A DNA stretch of 61,800 bases from Arcobacter sp. (lineage in GTDB: Bacteria; Campylobacterota; Campylobacteria; Campylobacterales; Arcobacteraceae), in assembly GCA_002869565.1 (NCBI GenBank), contig PKUJ01000021.1, forward strand, positions 1 to 61,800, written 5' to 3'. Under the pieces are notes generated by a model. It saw nothing but the letters and a program-made list of their open reading frames with translations. It was not told where the DNA came from and did not search any database. Position numbers and translations under genes: made by a program. Of this stretch, positions 16,183-24,952 are shown piece by piece; the stretch's first letter is position 1; each line of letters begins with the position of its first letter.

Positions 16183-17178
16183 ATGTTTAGTTTTTTTAAA
16201 AAGAAAGAAGTAAAAGAAAAAGAAGAAATTCAAGAAGAAAATGTCGTAGAAAAGATTATTGAAGAAAAAGTAGAAATTCAAGAAACAACAGAAGAAGCTT
16301 CAAAAGGTTTTTTTAGTCGAGCATTATCTAAAACATTTGAAAATATTAAGGCTGTTGTTCCAACTAAGAAAGAGAAAATTGCTTTTGACGATATCGAAGA
16401 ACTTCTAATTGAAGCAGATATGGAATATGAAATCATTGAAAAAGCGATGGATGGACTTCCCGATGAAATTACGAGAAAACAACTAAGACACAGACTTGTA
16501 ATGCTTTTCGAACATGCTCCAGATGTTGATTTATCAAATTTACCAAAACCATTTGTAAGACTTATTATTGGAGTAAATGGGGCAGGAAAAACAACAACGA
16601 TTGCAAAACTTGCTAATAAAACTAAAAAAGAAGGTCATTCTGTAATACTTGGTGCAGGAGATACTTTTAGAGCAGCAGCAATTGAACAACTTTCAACTTG
16701 GGCAGAAAAAATTGATGTTCCAATTATAAAAACAAAACAAGGTCACGATGCTAGTGCAGTGGCATATGATACAATTTCATCAGCCCTTGCAAAAAATATA
16801 GATAATGTAATTATTGATACAGCAGGACGATTACAAACTCAAACAAACCTAAGTAATGAACTTAAAAAAATTGTTAAAGTATGTGGAAAAGCAATGGACG
16901 GTGCACCCCATCAGAAGCTTATGATTTTGGATGGTACACAAGGTAATACTGCAATTGCACAAGCTAAGGCATTTAATGAAATGATTGGAATTGATGGAAT
17001 TATTGTTACAAAACTTGATGGAACTGCAAAAGGTGGAGCACTATTCTCAATCTCTAATCAACTTGAACTTCCAATTTTCTATGTTGGGGTTGGGGAAAAA
17101 CAAGATGACTTAATTGAATTTAGCCCAGATAATTTTGTGGATTCATTACTTGATGAAATTTATGTAGAAGAAGTATAA
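16183..17178 (+). CDS. ftsY: Signal recognition particle receptor FtsY
   Basis: 331 aa: an acidic, Glu/Lys-rich N-terminal A region (about residues 1-55), then the NG domain. GTPase motifs are GVNGAGKTTTIAKLAN, DTFRAAAIEQL, DTAGRLQTQTNL, TKLDGTAKGGALFS and a final GVGEKQDDLIEF. FtsY docks SRP-bound ribosomes at the membrane and hydrolyses GTP together with Ffh. It starts directly after the TlpA-like gene and is followed by the kinase-like gene after five bases, suggesting one operon. Confidence 0.95.
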   Translation: MFSFFKKKEVKEKEEIQEENVVEKIIEEKVEIQETTEEASKGFFSRALSKTFENIKAVVPTKKEKIAFDDIEELLIEADMEYEIIEKAMDGLPDEITRKQLRHRLVMLFEHAPDVDLSNLPKPFVRLIIGVNGAGKTTTIAKLANKTKKEGHSVILGAGDTFRAAAIEQLSTWAEKIDVPIIKTKQGHDASAVAYDTISSALAKNIDNVIIDTAGRLQTQTNLSNELKKIVKVCGKAMDGAPHQKLMILDGTQGNTAIAQAKAFNEMIGIDGIIVTKLDGTAKGGALFSISNQLELPIFYVGVGEKQDDLIEFSPDNFVDSLLDEIYVEEV

Positions 17179-17183
17179 AAAAT

Positions 17184-17975
17184 ATGATAGAAAAAGATTT
17201 TTATTTTTTCAATGATTCTATTTTAGAAGAAAAGATTCTTACAATTCTAAAAGAAAATCAAAGTAATGTACTAATAGTTGACTATAAAGATGACTACGTT
17301 TGGTTAAAAAGACCAAGAGAAAGTAAATCAACTTTTTTACATAAGCTTTTTTATAATACTACAAGAATTAGAGGATTAATGCCTGTTGAAGATAAAAACA
17401 AGCAAGAAACACTTTATCATGAAGTTACAAAACTAAAAAGATTAAAAGGTAAAGGTATAAATGTTCCAGAAGTTTTAGGATGTAGAGAAGATTTTTTTGT
17501 ACTTGAAAACACAGGAAAATGTTTAAAAAATTATCTAAAAGAACCATTTATTACTGATACATTTTTAGAAAATACTCTTGAATCATGTGTTGATGTTTTA
17601 TCTAGCATGCATAATTCATCAGAATATCATGCAGGCCCTCAAATAAAAAACTATACTTTAAAAGAAGATACAGTTTCAGCTATTGATTTTGAAGATAGTT
17701 TTTCTAAAAATATAAAATTAGAAGATATTCAATTTAGAGATTTTTTCCTTTTTCTAGTATCTTTAACCGAATTAAACAAAGAGATAAACTATAAAGAGAT
17801 AATAAATATCTACAAAAAAAATACTAAAAATGAAACTATTGACAAAGAATTAAAAAATATCGCTTTAAATATAAATTTTTTAACTAAAATTGTAGAAATA
17901 GAATTTTTAAATAAAAGATTTAGTAAAGATGTTTTAAATAATTATACTCTATTTAAAACTTTACAACAATTATAA
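17184..17975 (+). CDS. Kinase-like protein (LPS-core/RIO-type fold)
   Basis: 263 aa. The order of segments is that of a small protein-kinase-like fold: VWLKRPRES (lysine strand), YHEVTKLKRLKGKGINVPEVLGCRED (Glu helix), FVLENTGKCLKNYL (hinge), SSMHNSSEYHAGPQIKNYTL (catalytic-loop-like, with His and Asn), and SAIDFEDSF (metal-binding Asp). This pattern is known in Kdo/heptose kinases that phosphorylate the lipopolysaccharide inner core and in Bud32-like proteins. The usual HGDLxxxN is altered to HAGPQIKN, so activity is uncertain. It is the third gene after tlpA-like and ftsY and ends at a strong terminator. Confidence 0.5.
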   Translation: MIEKDFYFFNDSILEEKILTILKENQSNVLIVDYKDDYVWLKRPRESKSTFLHKLFYNTTRIRGLMPVEDKNKQETLYHEVTKLKRLKGKGINVPEVLGCREDFFVLENTGKCLKNYLKEPFITDTFLENTLESCVDVLSSMHNSSEYHAGPQIKNYTLKEDTVSAIDFEDSFSKNIKLEDIQFRDFFLFLVSLTELNKEINYKEIINIYKKNTKNETIDKELKNIALNINFLTKIVEIEFLNKRFSKDVLNNYTLFKTLQQL

Positions 17976-17982
17976 TAACAAT

Positions 17983-18013
17983 AAATTAGAGATTAGTTAA
18001 TAATCTCTAATTT
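17983..18013. terminator. Bidirectional terminator
   Basis: AAATTAGAGATTA (17983-17995) and its perfect complement (18001-18013) flank a five-base loop, GTTAA. It lies between the convergent kinase-like and YqiA-like genes; the stop codon of the latter (18007-18009) is inside the right arm. Confidence 0.85.
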
Positions 18014-18564
18014 AAAAATAGACTTATTTTTCTAAAATAACTCTCTATATTTTCAAAACTATGATTTCCACCCTCTTCTATTACAAGTTCACTATCAGGT
18101 AATTTTTCAACTGCATCATTAAAATCTAATACTTCATCATCAGCTTGTAAGAGTGTTATAAAGTTTTCTTGATTTTCTATATCCTGAACTTCTAAACCTT
18201 TTAAAGTTTGAATATGTTCAGCTGTAACTTCAAAAGATGTCCCATCATAATAATTCATTGCCATACCAATTTTATCCAAGGTAGTATATGGATAAATTGC
18301 TGGATTAATTAATACTGCTTTTAAATCATATTTTTGTGCTAAATATATTGCATAATATCCACCAAGTGAAGATCCAACTAACCCTACGGTTTCTTCTTTT
18401 TCTAAAAAAACCTCTATTAATTGTTCTAAAGTATCAATTGCCAATGTTGGAATATAAGATAAGGATGGTGCAATTACCTCTTCTTCAAAATATTCCCTAA
18501 AAAGCGTAGCTTTTCCTCCATGTCCACTACTTCCAAAACCATGTATATATATAATCATTGTCAT
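18007..18564 (-). CDS. YqiA/YcfP-like alpha/beta-hydrolase
   Basis: 185 aa. Motifs of the family are IYIHGFGSSGHGGKA near the N-terminus (oxyanion region), the nucleophile elbow GSSLGGYYA with Ser at about residue 65, an Asp in LLQADDEVLDF and the catalytic His in GGNHSFEN. E. coli YqiA has esterase activity on short acyl esters; the natural substrate is unknown. It is a single-gene transcript, convergent with the kinase-like gene and divergent from the TRAP transporter genes. Confidence 0.8.
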   Translation of the reverse strand: MTMIIYIHGFGSSGHGGKATLFREYFEEEVIAPSLSYIPTLAIDTLEQLIEVFLEKEETVGLVGSSLGGYYAIYLAQKYDLKAVLINPAIYPYTTLDKIGMAMNYYDGTSFEVTAEHIQTLKGLEVQDIENQENFITLLQADDEVLDFNDAVEKLPDSELVIEEGGNHSFENIESYFRKISLFLN

Positions 18565-18635
18565 TCCTATTAAAATATAATAAATTATATCTTATTTTAT
18601 CTTCTCTTAAAGAAAAACTCTTTAGAATGAGGGTA

Positions 18636-18661
18636 TGTGTAATTTATATGTAATTTACACA
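18636..18661. promoter_or_regulatory. Candidate operator upstream of the TAXI TRAP genes
   Basis: Two exact copies of TGTAATTTA (18638-18646 and 18649-18657) are 11 bases apart, one helical turn, and the whole site is bounded by TGTGTAA (18636-18642) and TTACACA (18655-18661), giving it dyad symmetry as well. It lies 44-69 bases before the binding-protein start. Such direct repeats are typical of response-regulator sites; no regulator gene is adjacent. Confidence 0.45.
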
Positions 18662-18704
18662 TAATTTTTTTATGTCAAAATATAAAATCAACTAAGGAGT
18701 CTAT

Positions 18705-19652
18705 ATGAAAAAAAGTGTATTAAGTATTGCATTAGTAGGTGCATTAAGCATTCCAGCAATGGCAGTTCAATTTGTTACTATTGGGACAGGTGGAGTTACA
18801 GGAACATACTATCCAACTGGTGGGGCAGTTTGTAGAATGGTAAATAAACTTAAAAAACAAACAGGTATTAGATGTACTGTAGAATCAACTGGAGGATCAG
18901 TTTATAATGTAAATACAATAAAAGCTGGTGAACTTGATTTTGGTATTGCACAAAGTGATACAGTTTACCAAGCATATAATGGTCATGGTAAATTTGAAGG
19001 GAAAGCTCAAAAAGAATTAAGATCAGTAATGGCAATTTATCCTGAATTACTTGCATTTGTTACTAGAAAAGATAGCGGTATTAATGCTTTAGCTGACATG
19101 AAAGGTAAAAAGATCAATATTGATGTACCAGGTTCAGGAACAAGAATGACAACAGATATCATCATGGATGCAGAAAGTATTCCAGCAAGTTCACTATCTT
19201 TGAAAAGTGAATTAAAGTCTACTGAAGGTCCAAATATGTTAAAAGATAAAAAAATCGATGGTTACTTTGGTATGTTTGGACACCCAACTGCAAATATCAA
19301 AGATGCATCTAACTCTGTAGATATTAACATTGTACCAATATCTGGTCCAGCAATTGATAAATTGATTAAAAAATACCCATATTATGCAAAAGGTTCAATT
19401 TCAGGTACTTTTTATAAAGGTGTTACTGAAGATGTTCCAAGTATCGGGGTAAAGGCTGTATTAGTTTCAAGTACTGCGTTAGATAACAAAGCTGTTTATG
19501 TAGTAACAAAAGCTATTTTAGACAACTTTGATGACTTTAAAAAACTTCACCCTGCATATAAAACAATTACTAAAAAATCATTATTAGATGGGTTATCAGT
19601 TCCTCAACATGAAGGTGCAATAAAAGCATTTAAAGAAGCAGGACTTTTATAA
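18705..19652 (+). CDS. TAXI-family TRAP transporter solute-binding protein
   Basis: 315 aa with a Sec signal peptide (KKSVLSIALVGALSIPAMA). The mature protein opens with FVTIGTGGVTGTYYPTGGAVCRMV, the hallmark of TAXI binding proteins, and continues with GGSVYNVNTIKAGELDFGIAQSD and IDVPGSGTRMT. It captures a solute in the periplasm and delivers it to the fused permease encoded next. Ligands of TAXI systems are poorly known (glutamate or other carboxylates in a few cases), so the substrate is open. ATG is preceded by AAGGAG. A terminator after it probably makes this protein more abundant than the permease. Confidence 0.9.
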   Translation: MKKSVLSIALVGALSIPAMAVQFVTIGTGGVTGTYYPTGGAVCRMVNKLKKQTGIRCTVESTGGSVYNVNTIKAGELDFGIAQSDTVYQAYNGHGKFEGKAQKELRSVMAIYPELLAFVTRKDSGINALADMKGKKINIDVPGSGTRMTTDIIMDAESIPASSLSLKSELKSTEGPNMLKDKKIDGYFGMFGHPTANIKDASNSVDINIVPISGPAIDKLIKKYPYYAKGSISGTFYKGVTEDVPSIGVKAVLVSSTALDNKAVYVVTKAILDNFDDFKKLHPAYKTITKKSLLDGLSVPQHEGAIKAFKEAGLL

Positions 19653-19662
19653 GAAAGTTTAT

Positions 19663-19697
19663 AAAAAAGCTAAAGAGTATTTCTCTTTGGCTTTTTT
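19663..19697 (+). terminator. Terminator/attenuator between TAXI protein and permease
   Basis: AAAAAAGCTAAAGAG (19663-19677) pairs, with one G-U, with CTCTTTGGCTTTTTT (19683-19697) around a five-base loop, followed by more T. It lies between two genes of one transporter and should lower permease expression relative to the binding protein. Confidence 0.8.
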
Positions 19698-19760
19698 TAA
19701 GATATTTAAAAAGACTACACTTTATAGTTTTTTTTAATACCTATAATCAAAAGGATATTA

Positions 19761-21914
19761 ATGGGTAATCAACAAAACTCAAATGAAGGAAATAAAGATA
19801 TTCTTCATAATCTTAAAGAAAATAGAGATCATATTCCTACAGAGGAAGAAGTACTTGCGAACGAAGAAGAATTAATTGCGGATTTAGAAGGACAAAGATC
19901 TTTTGATAAAACAAATTGGGAATTTTGGCTTATTGGGATAGTTGCTTTTCTTTGGTCTTCATATCAACTATATGTTGCATTTGTTCCAACAAATGGCGCA
20001 TTTGTACGATCAGTACACCTTACATTTGCACTAATCTTATGTTTTATGATGTATCCCATGTATAAATCATACATACTAAAATATAAAATTCCATGGCATG
20101 CTTTTTGGTTTGCTATTATAGGTACAGTAGGTGCTTTATATGTATATATTGATTATACTGGGTTATCAATGAGAGCTGGTTCTTATTTAGACAGAGATGT
20201 TGTAATTGGTCTTATTACAATAGTAGTTTTATTAGAAGCGGCTAGACGTACTTTAGGTATGGCACTTTCAATAATTGCTATATTTTTCCTAATATATGAT
20301 TATTTCGGTCAATATATGCCAGATTTAATTGCGCACAAAGGAGCAAGTCTTACAAAACTTTCAGCGCAAATGTATCTTACTACAGAAGGAATATTTGGAG
20401 TTCCACTAGGAGTATCAGCAGGATTTGTATTCTTATTTGTTCTATTTGGTGCATTATTAGAAAGAGCTGGTGCGGGTGATTATTTTATCAATATGGCATA
20501 TGCAGCTTTAGGAAAATATAGAGGAGGACCAGCAAAAGCATCTGTTGCAGCTTCTGGACTTACTGGTATTATTTCGGGTTCATCAATTGCAAATACCGTA
20601 ACAACAGGAACTTTTACAATTCCTTTAATGAAAAGATTAGGTTTCCCCGCACATAAAGCAGCAGCAGTTGAAGTTGCAGCTTCTACAAATGGACAACTTA
20701 TGCCTCCAATTATGGGGGCAGCGGCATTTATTATTGCAGAGTTTTTAGGTCTTGCTTATACTGATGTTGTTATGGCTGCTTTCATTCCTGCATTTGTATC
20801 TTATTTTGCACTTTTTTATATTGTTCACTTAGAATCACTTAAATTAGGACTTGAAGGTGAAGATCCAAGTAAACTTGCAAAAGTTTGGGATATATTTAAA
20901 GAAGGTATTCACTATATAGTTCCTATTTTCTTCTTAATTTATACCCTAATTGTCTTAAAAGAATCAGCACAAAGTGCAGCACTTAGCGCTATTCAATTTA
21001 TGATGCTTATAATGATTACTCAAAAACCGATGAGAGCTGTTATAAAAAAAGAAAAACTTACAAAAAAAGTTTGGCTTGAAGGTTTTGAAGATATTGCTAT
21101 TGGTATGGTTAATGGCGCAAAGAATATGGTTCCTATTGCAATTGCAACAGGGGTTGCAGGTATGGTTGTAGGTTCTGTTACTTTAACAGGAATTGGCCAA
21201 GTTTTAATTGAAGTAATAGAAGAATTATCAGGTGGTTATATTCTTGCAATTCTATTTTTTACCGGTGTTATTTCATTAATTCTGGGAATGGGTCTTCCTA
21301 CAACAGCAAACTATATTATCATGGCAAGTTTAACAGCACCAATTATTATAAGTTTAGCAAGTGATAGTGGGTTTTTAATTCCTACAATTGCAGCCCATTT
21401 ATTTGTATTTTATTTTGGTATTTTAGCAGATGATACGCCACCTGTTGGGATTGCGGCCTATGCCGCCGCAGGAATTGCTAAAGCTGATCCAATAAAAACA
21501 GGTATTCAAGGTTTTGCATATGATATCAGAACTGCAATTTTACCATTTGCATTTTTCTTTAATAATAAATTATTATTAATTGCAGGAGTAGATGCAGATG
21601 ATCCTGATAATCCAGCTTTATGGCAATGGATTTCAAATCCAGCTGAGATTTTATTAATATTTACAATGGCAGTTATTGGAATGTTTGCATTTAGTAGTGC
21701 AACACAAAGTTACTTTATGATTAAGACCACGATATTAGAAAGATTAGGATTTTTTCTAATAGTTCCTTTAATGCTTGTACCAAATATGGCTCAAAAATGG
21801 TTATATTTACCTCATGAATATGTTGCTTATATCTTGGGAATAGCTATTTATGTTCTTCTTTATATCTCTCAAAAAACGAGAATGAAAACATTATCAAAAG
21901 AAGTAAGTGCTTAA
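19761..21914 (+). CDS. TRAP transporter fused permease (DctQM type)
   Basis: 717 aa with about 18 membrane segments. After a hydrophilic 55-residue N-terminus comes a DctQ-like part (about residues 55-170) and a DctM-like part, as in the fused permeases that pair with TAXI proteins. Family motifs include GLTGIISGSSIANTVTTGTFTIPLMKRLGF, STNGQLMPPIMGAAAF, GMGLPTTANYIIMA and ADDTPPVGIAAYAAAGIA. It uses a sodium or proton gradient, not ATP, to import the solute captured by the binding protein. It has its own AAGGA ribosome site seven bases before the ATG. Confidence 0.9.
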   Translation: MGNQQNSNEGNKDILHNLKENRDHIPTEEEVLANEEELIADLEGQRSFDKTNWEFWLIGIVAFLWSSYQLYVAFVPTNGAFVRSVHLTFALILCFMMYPMYKSYILKYKIPWHAFWFAIIGTVGALYVYIDYTGLSMRAGSYLDRDVVIGLITIVVLLEAARRTLGMALSIIAIFFLIYDYFGQYMPDLIAHKGASLTKLSAQMYLTTEGIFGVPLGVSAGFVFLFVLFGALLERAGAGDYFINMAYAALGKYRGGPAKASVAASGLTGIISGSSIANTVTTGTFTIPLMKRLGFPAHKAAAVEVAASTNGQLMPPIMGAAAFIIAEFLGLAYTDVVMAAFIPAFVSYFALFYIVHLESLKLGLEGEDPSKLAKVWDIFKEGIHYIVPIFFLIYTLIVLKESAQSAALSAIQFMMLIMITQKPMRAVIKKEKLTKKVWLEGFEDIAIGMVNGAKNMVPIAIATGVAGMVVGSVTLTGIGQVLIEVIEELSGGYILAILFFTGVISLILGMGLPTTANYIIMASLTAPIIISLASDSGFLIPTIAAHLFVFYFGILADDTPPVGIAAYAAAGIAKADPIKTGIQGFAYDIRTAILPFAFFFNNKLLLIAGVDADDPDNPALWQWISNPAEILLIFTMAVIGMFAFSSATQSYFMIKTTILERLGFFLIVPLMLVPNMAQKWLYLPHEYVAYILGIAIYVLLYISQKTRMKTLSKEVSA

Positions 21915-21920
21915 AATTTA

Positions 21921-21956
21921 AATAATCATATCCAATAATTTGGATATGATTATTTT
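21921..21956. terminator. Bidirectional terminator
   Basis: A perfect 16-bp inverted repeat, AAATAATCATATCCAA at 21921-21936 and its complement at 21941-21956, around TAAT. It separates the TRAP permease from the convergent DUF3095 gene. Confidence 0.9.
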
Positions 21957-21980
21957 AGATACTTTGTTTTCACCTAAATC

Positions 21981-23111
21981 TTATTTATCTAATCTACTTT
22001 TTAACTCTTTTGCAGCAGCAGAATATCCTCCATTTGAACCGTCAATAAAATGAATATGTTTTCCATGTCTTTCAAAAATAAGACATGTCATTAAAGATGA
22101 ATTTGATTTATGAATACCATAAATTAATTTTTTATTTGCAAATTCCTTTTCTAAATATTCTTCAAGTTTTTTTGTTTGAGTAAAACTTGTTGCAACAATC
22201 ATTCTTAGCATATCATCAAATTTTTCTGTATCTGTTGTAGAAATAATTCTCTGCTTGTAGCTACTCCAAAATGATATTTTATTTTTTATTAAAATAGCAC
22301 CTAAGATATTTATAATTTTTAATTTTGCAAGTAAAAAGAGCTTTTTAAAACTATTTTTTGTATATAAAGAAGCTTCTACAGAAAGATCTTTATCATCAAA
22401 ACTCAATTCTAAATTTTCTTCTATAATCGGATGTCTTAATATATTATTTCCTAAAATCTCATCTAAATCATTTAGTATTTTTTCATAATCATTCTCATCC
22501 TTAGCTTTTATCAAAATAGATAAATTTTCATCTTTTGGAGTTTTAATTGATTTCCATCTACACTCTAATCCCTCTATATCTAAAATAAAATTTGGATCAA
22601 TCTTATCTTTTATTAAATATTTACTGTTATGAGATTTTAAAAGTTTATCAGAGAACTCTAATCCTCCACCTTTTATTAAAGCTTGACTATAATCTTCTGA
22701 AACTAAATACTTGGATACTAATATCTTTTTACCTGCATTATAAATATCTTTTATAGGAATAATTCCTATTCTTAAATCTAAAAAATATACTTCTTCTGCG
22801 ATTTTTTTTATTGCTAAAAGAGATTGTTTTGAGTTCTCATATATAGATTTAGGTATTAATAAAAAAGACCCATCTCCTCCAAAAATAAAGGGTATATCTA
22901 GTTTTCTATCAATATTTAATATAGATACAATGCTTAATGCACCTATCATATTAACTTCTTTATATTTTCCTGTTTCAATTGCTTTTGTCGAACCCACAAC
23001 ATCAGATACAACAACAAACCAATCTTCAGGAACACTTTTATAGTATTCATCTCTTGATAAATATAAAAGAGAACCAATTTCTTTCAAATTTAAATAAAAG
23101 TTTTCATTCAT
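21981..23111 (-). CDS. DUF3095 protein, nucleotidyl-cyclase-like
   Basis: 376 aa. The N-terminal third reads like the catalytic core of class III nucleotidyl cyclases: VVVSDVVGSTKAIETG (about residues 34-49, with the first metal-binding Asp) and IPFIFGGDGSFLLIP (about 74-88, with the second Asp). These are the conserved motifs of DUF3095, whose activity is not established to my knowledge. The C-terminus contains DMLRMIVATSF and ERHGKHIHFIDGSNGGYSAAAKELK. Its ATG immediately follows the TAA of the RNase H-like gene. I infer a possible nucleotide-binding or signalling role linked to its two operon partners. Confidence 0.65.
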   Translation of the reverse strand: MNENFYLNLKEIGSLLYLSRDEYYKSVPEDWFVVVSDVVGSTKAIETGKYKEVNMIGALSIVSILNIDRKLDIPFIFGGDGSFLLIPKSIYENSKQSLLAIKKIAEEVYFLDLRIGIIPIKDIYNAGKKILVSKYLVSEDYSQALIKGGGLEFSDKLLKSHNSKYLIKDKIDPNFILDIEGLECRWKSIKTPKDENLSILIKAKDENDYEKILNDLDEILGNNILRHPIIEENLELSFDDKDLSVEASLYTKNSFKKLFLLAKLKIINILGAILIKNKISFWSSYKQRIISTTDTEKFDDMLRMIVATSFTQTKKLEEYLEKEFANKKLIYGIHKSNSSLMTCLIFERHGKHIHFIDGSNGGYSAAAKELKSRLDK

Positions 23112-23600
23112 TTATTCTCTTTCACTAAAATATTCTCGAAGAGCTTTTCTTGATGCTTTATCTACTAAATTAAAAAGTTTATCAATATCATCTTTTTTAG
23201 ATGATTGTTTGTGACCTTTTACTTTTTCAAAAATACAATTAAAATTATCTGTTATCAGATAGAAATTTTTATAAAGTTCATGATTTTTTACAATTTTACC
23301 AGTAGAAGTTTTATAATCATTTTTTTCTAACTTTTCTCTTCTATCTTTTAAACCTAATATATTTTGGCAATCAGTATAAACAATAATTTGTTTATCTTTT
23401 ATATTTTCATCTTCAAAAGCCCATAACAAAACTTCTAACTCAAGTTTTGTGGAAGAAGTGTTTTCAAATTTTTTGATATTTATTCTATTTTTAATCTCTT
23501 CTAAGGCTTCTTCTTTTTCAATAAAAAAATAAGCTCCAAAACCAATATTTTTCTGTGGATTAACACTTCCATCACAAAATAGTTTTATAATTTTATTCAA
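23112..23600 (-). CDS. RNase H-like protein
   Basis: 162 aa beginning at TTG, which overlaps the upstream gene's TGA by four bases (TTGA). The fold is that of RNase H: LFCDGSVNPQ (first Asp), TKLELEVLLWAF (Glu), IVYTDCQNILGLK (second Asp), EKVKGHKQ, and a final Asp in LVDKASRKAL. All four acidic positions are present, so nuclease activity on RNA/DNA hybrids is possible. The sequence is divergent from housekeeping rnhA, with an insert after the second strand, so a specialised role within this three-gene operon is plausible. Confidence 0.7.
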   Translation of the reverse strand: MNKIIKLFCDGSVNPQKNIGFGAYFFIEKEEALEEIKNRINIKKFENTSSTKLELEVLLWAFEDENIKDKQIIVYTDCQNILGLKDRREKLEKNDYKTSTGKIVKNHELYKNFYLITDNFNCIFEKVKGHKQSSKKDDIDKLFNLVDKASRKALREYFSERE

Positions 23601-24181
23601 TTTTTTATATCCAAGTCCGGAATAGATTTCATCATCTGCTCAAAAGATTCAAATTTTGTTTCTAAAAAATCAACTATTACAGGTAAAGGTTCAATAAATC
23701 TCTCTTCAATATCAAATTCATTTTCTCCAATCTCAAAAGCTAAGTTCTCAAAAGGAGGATTAAACTTAGCATCAACACCCTCTTTATTTCCACGTACATC
23801 AACTCGATACCAACCATAATCTTTTAGATAAATTGAATTTAATCCATGCAAACAATATATATCTTTGATATATTCACTACAAGATAATCTTTGATAACAA
23901 AAAGCTGTAGGAATATTATTTGCTCTTAAAAGTGAGGCTAAAAGATGAGACTTAGCATAACACCATCCTGCTTTATTCTTTAAAACCTCACTGGCTTTAC
24001 ACGTTTGAATATTTAGCTTATAATCACCCACATGACGTATGTCATCTCTTACATATAAAAAACATTTTCTAGCAATTTCTACATCTGTTTTTGAATTTCT
24101 TGAAAGCTCTTTTGATAATTTTTGAATCTGCTCATTTGAGAAATCAATAATATCTGTCTCTTTTAAATATTTATCTAACAT
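23597..24181 (-). CDS. Transglutaminase-like protein
   Basis: 194 aa. The cysteine-protease-like triad of the transglutaminase core is visible: Cys in KNKAGWCYAKSHLLASLLRANNIPTAFCYQRL, His in CLHGLNSIYL and Asp in GWYRVDVRGN. It has no signal peptide, so it is cytoplasmic. Bacterial members are mostly proteases or of unknown activity. It is the first gene of the operon with the RNase H-like and DUF3095 genes, overlapping the former by four bases. Confidence 0.75.
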   Translation of the reverse strand: MLDKYLKETDIIDFSNEQIQKLSKELSRNSKTDVEIARKCFLYVRDDIRHVGDYKLNIQTCKASEVLKNKAGWCYAKSHLLASLLRANNIPTAFCYQRLSCSEYIKDIYCLHGLNSIYLKDYGWYRVDVRGNKEGVDAKFNPPFENLAFEIGENEFDIEERFIEPLPVIVDFLETKFESFEQMMKSIPDLDIKN

Positions 24182-24191
24182 TTACTAATTC

Positions 24192-24815
24192 TTAATTTCG
24201 TTGCATCGTAGCAGTAAAGATACCAGCACTAATTAATGCACTTCCACCAATTTGATTTAATCTTTTTCTTGCTTTATAACTTTTAATTTTATGTTGGATT
24301 TTTCCTGCAAACATTGCAAAAGAACTTATAGTTGTCAAAGTCACAAGAGAAAAAGAGACCATCAAAATCAAAAATTGAGGAAGAACACTACTTGAAGTAT
24401 TTACAAACTGTGGGAAAAAAGCAACAAAAAAAACTAAATTCTTTGGATTTAACGCAGTCACAATCAAAGAAGATCTAAACATTTTGGATTTTGAAGTATT
24501 CATCTCTTTAAATAATTCTTCATCAACTTTTGGCTCTTCTGTAAAAGCTTTTATTCCTAAATAGATTAAGTAACATACACCAAACCATTTAAGAATAGTA
24601 TATAAAATTGCTGAAGTTGCTAATATAGCTCCCAGTCCAAGCAAAGATATAACCATGGCGATTAAATCACCTACTAAAACACCTAAAGCTAAAGGTATTA
24701 CAGATTTTTTGCCATGAGTTATGGCTTGACCAATAACAAAAATTACAGTTGGTCCAGGAATTATTGCAAAAATAAATACAGTAGATACAAACGCTAACCA
24801 AGTTTCAATTGTCAT
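24192..24815 (-). CDS. LysE/RhtB-family exporter
   Basis: 207 aa with six predicted membrane segments. N-terminal FAIIPGPTVIFVIGQAITHGKKSVIPLALGVLVGDL is the typical GPG-containing signature, and LNPKNLVFFVAFFPQFV (about residues 122-138) the second. RhtB-type proteins export amino acids such as homoserine, threonine or lysine; the substrate here is unknown. It lies ten bases before the transglutaminase-like gene in the same direction and may share its transcript. Confidence 0.85.
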   Translation of the reverse strand: MTIETWLAFVSTVFIFAIIPGPTVIFVIGQAITHGKKSVIPLALGVLVGDLIAMVISLLGLGAILATSAILYTILKWFGVCYLIYLGIKAFTEEPKVDEELFKEMNTSKSKMFRSSLIVTALNPKNLVFFVAFFPQFVNTSSSVLPQFLILMVSFSLVTLTTISSFAMFAGKIQHKIKSYKARKRLNQIGGSALISAGIFTATMQRN

Positions 24816-24893
24816 AATAATTTTCCTTTTAAAAATATTAAAAAGTTTTAATGTAAGTATAGATAAATAATGAAAAATAGTCTAGTAGAAAGT

Positions 24894-24929
24894 AAAACAT
24901 ATGCAGACTGTACAGTCAACATATGTTTT
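24894..24929. terminator. Nested palindrome, likely terminator of the carbonic anhydrase gene
   Basis: Outer arms AAAACATATG (24894-24903) and CATATGTTTT (24920-24929) enclose the inner perfect palindrome GACTGTACAGTC (24906-24917). It lies 24 bases beyond the carbonic anhydrase stop on the minus strand and upstream of the lysE-like gene. The inner palindrome could also be a protein-binding site. Confidence 0.6.
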
Positions 24930-24952
24930 AAAAAAAGTTTTAAGTGAAATTT

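Noticed and set aside
24906-24917. SOS-box-like site GACTGTACAGTC
   Set aside because: The spacing does not match the LexA site of proteobacteria and Campylobacterota generally lack LexA; it is better explained as part of a terminator hairpin.
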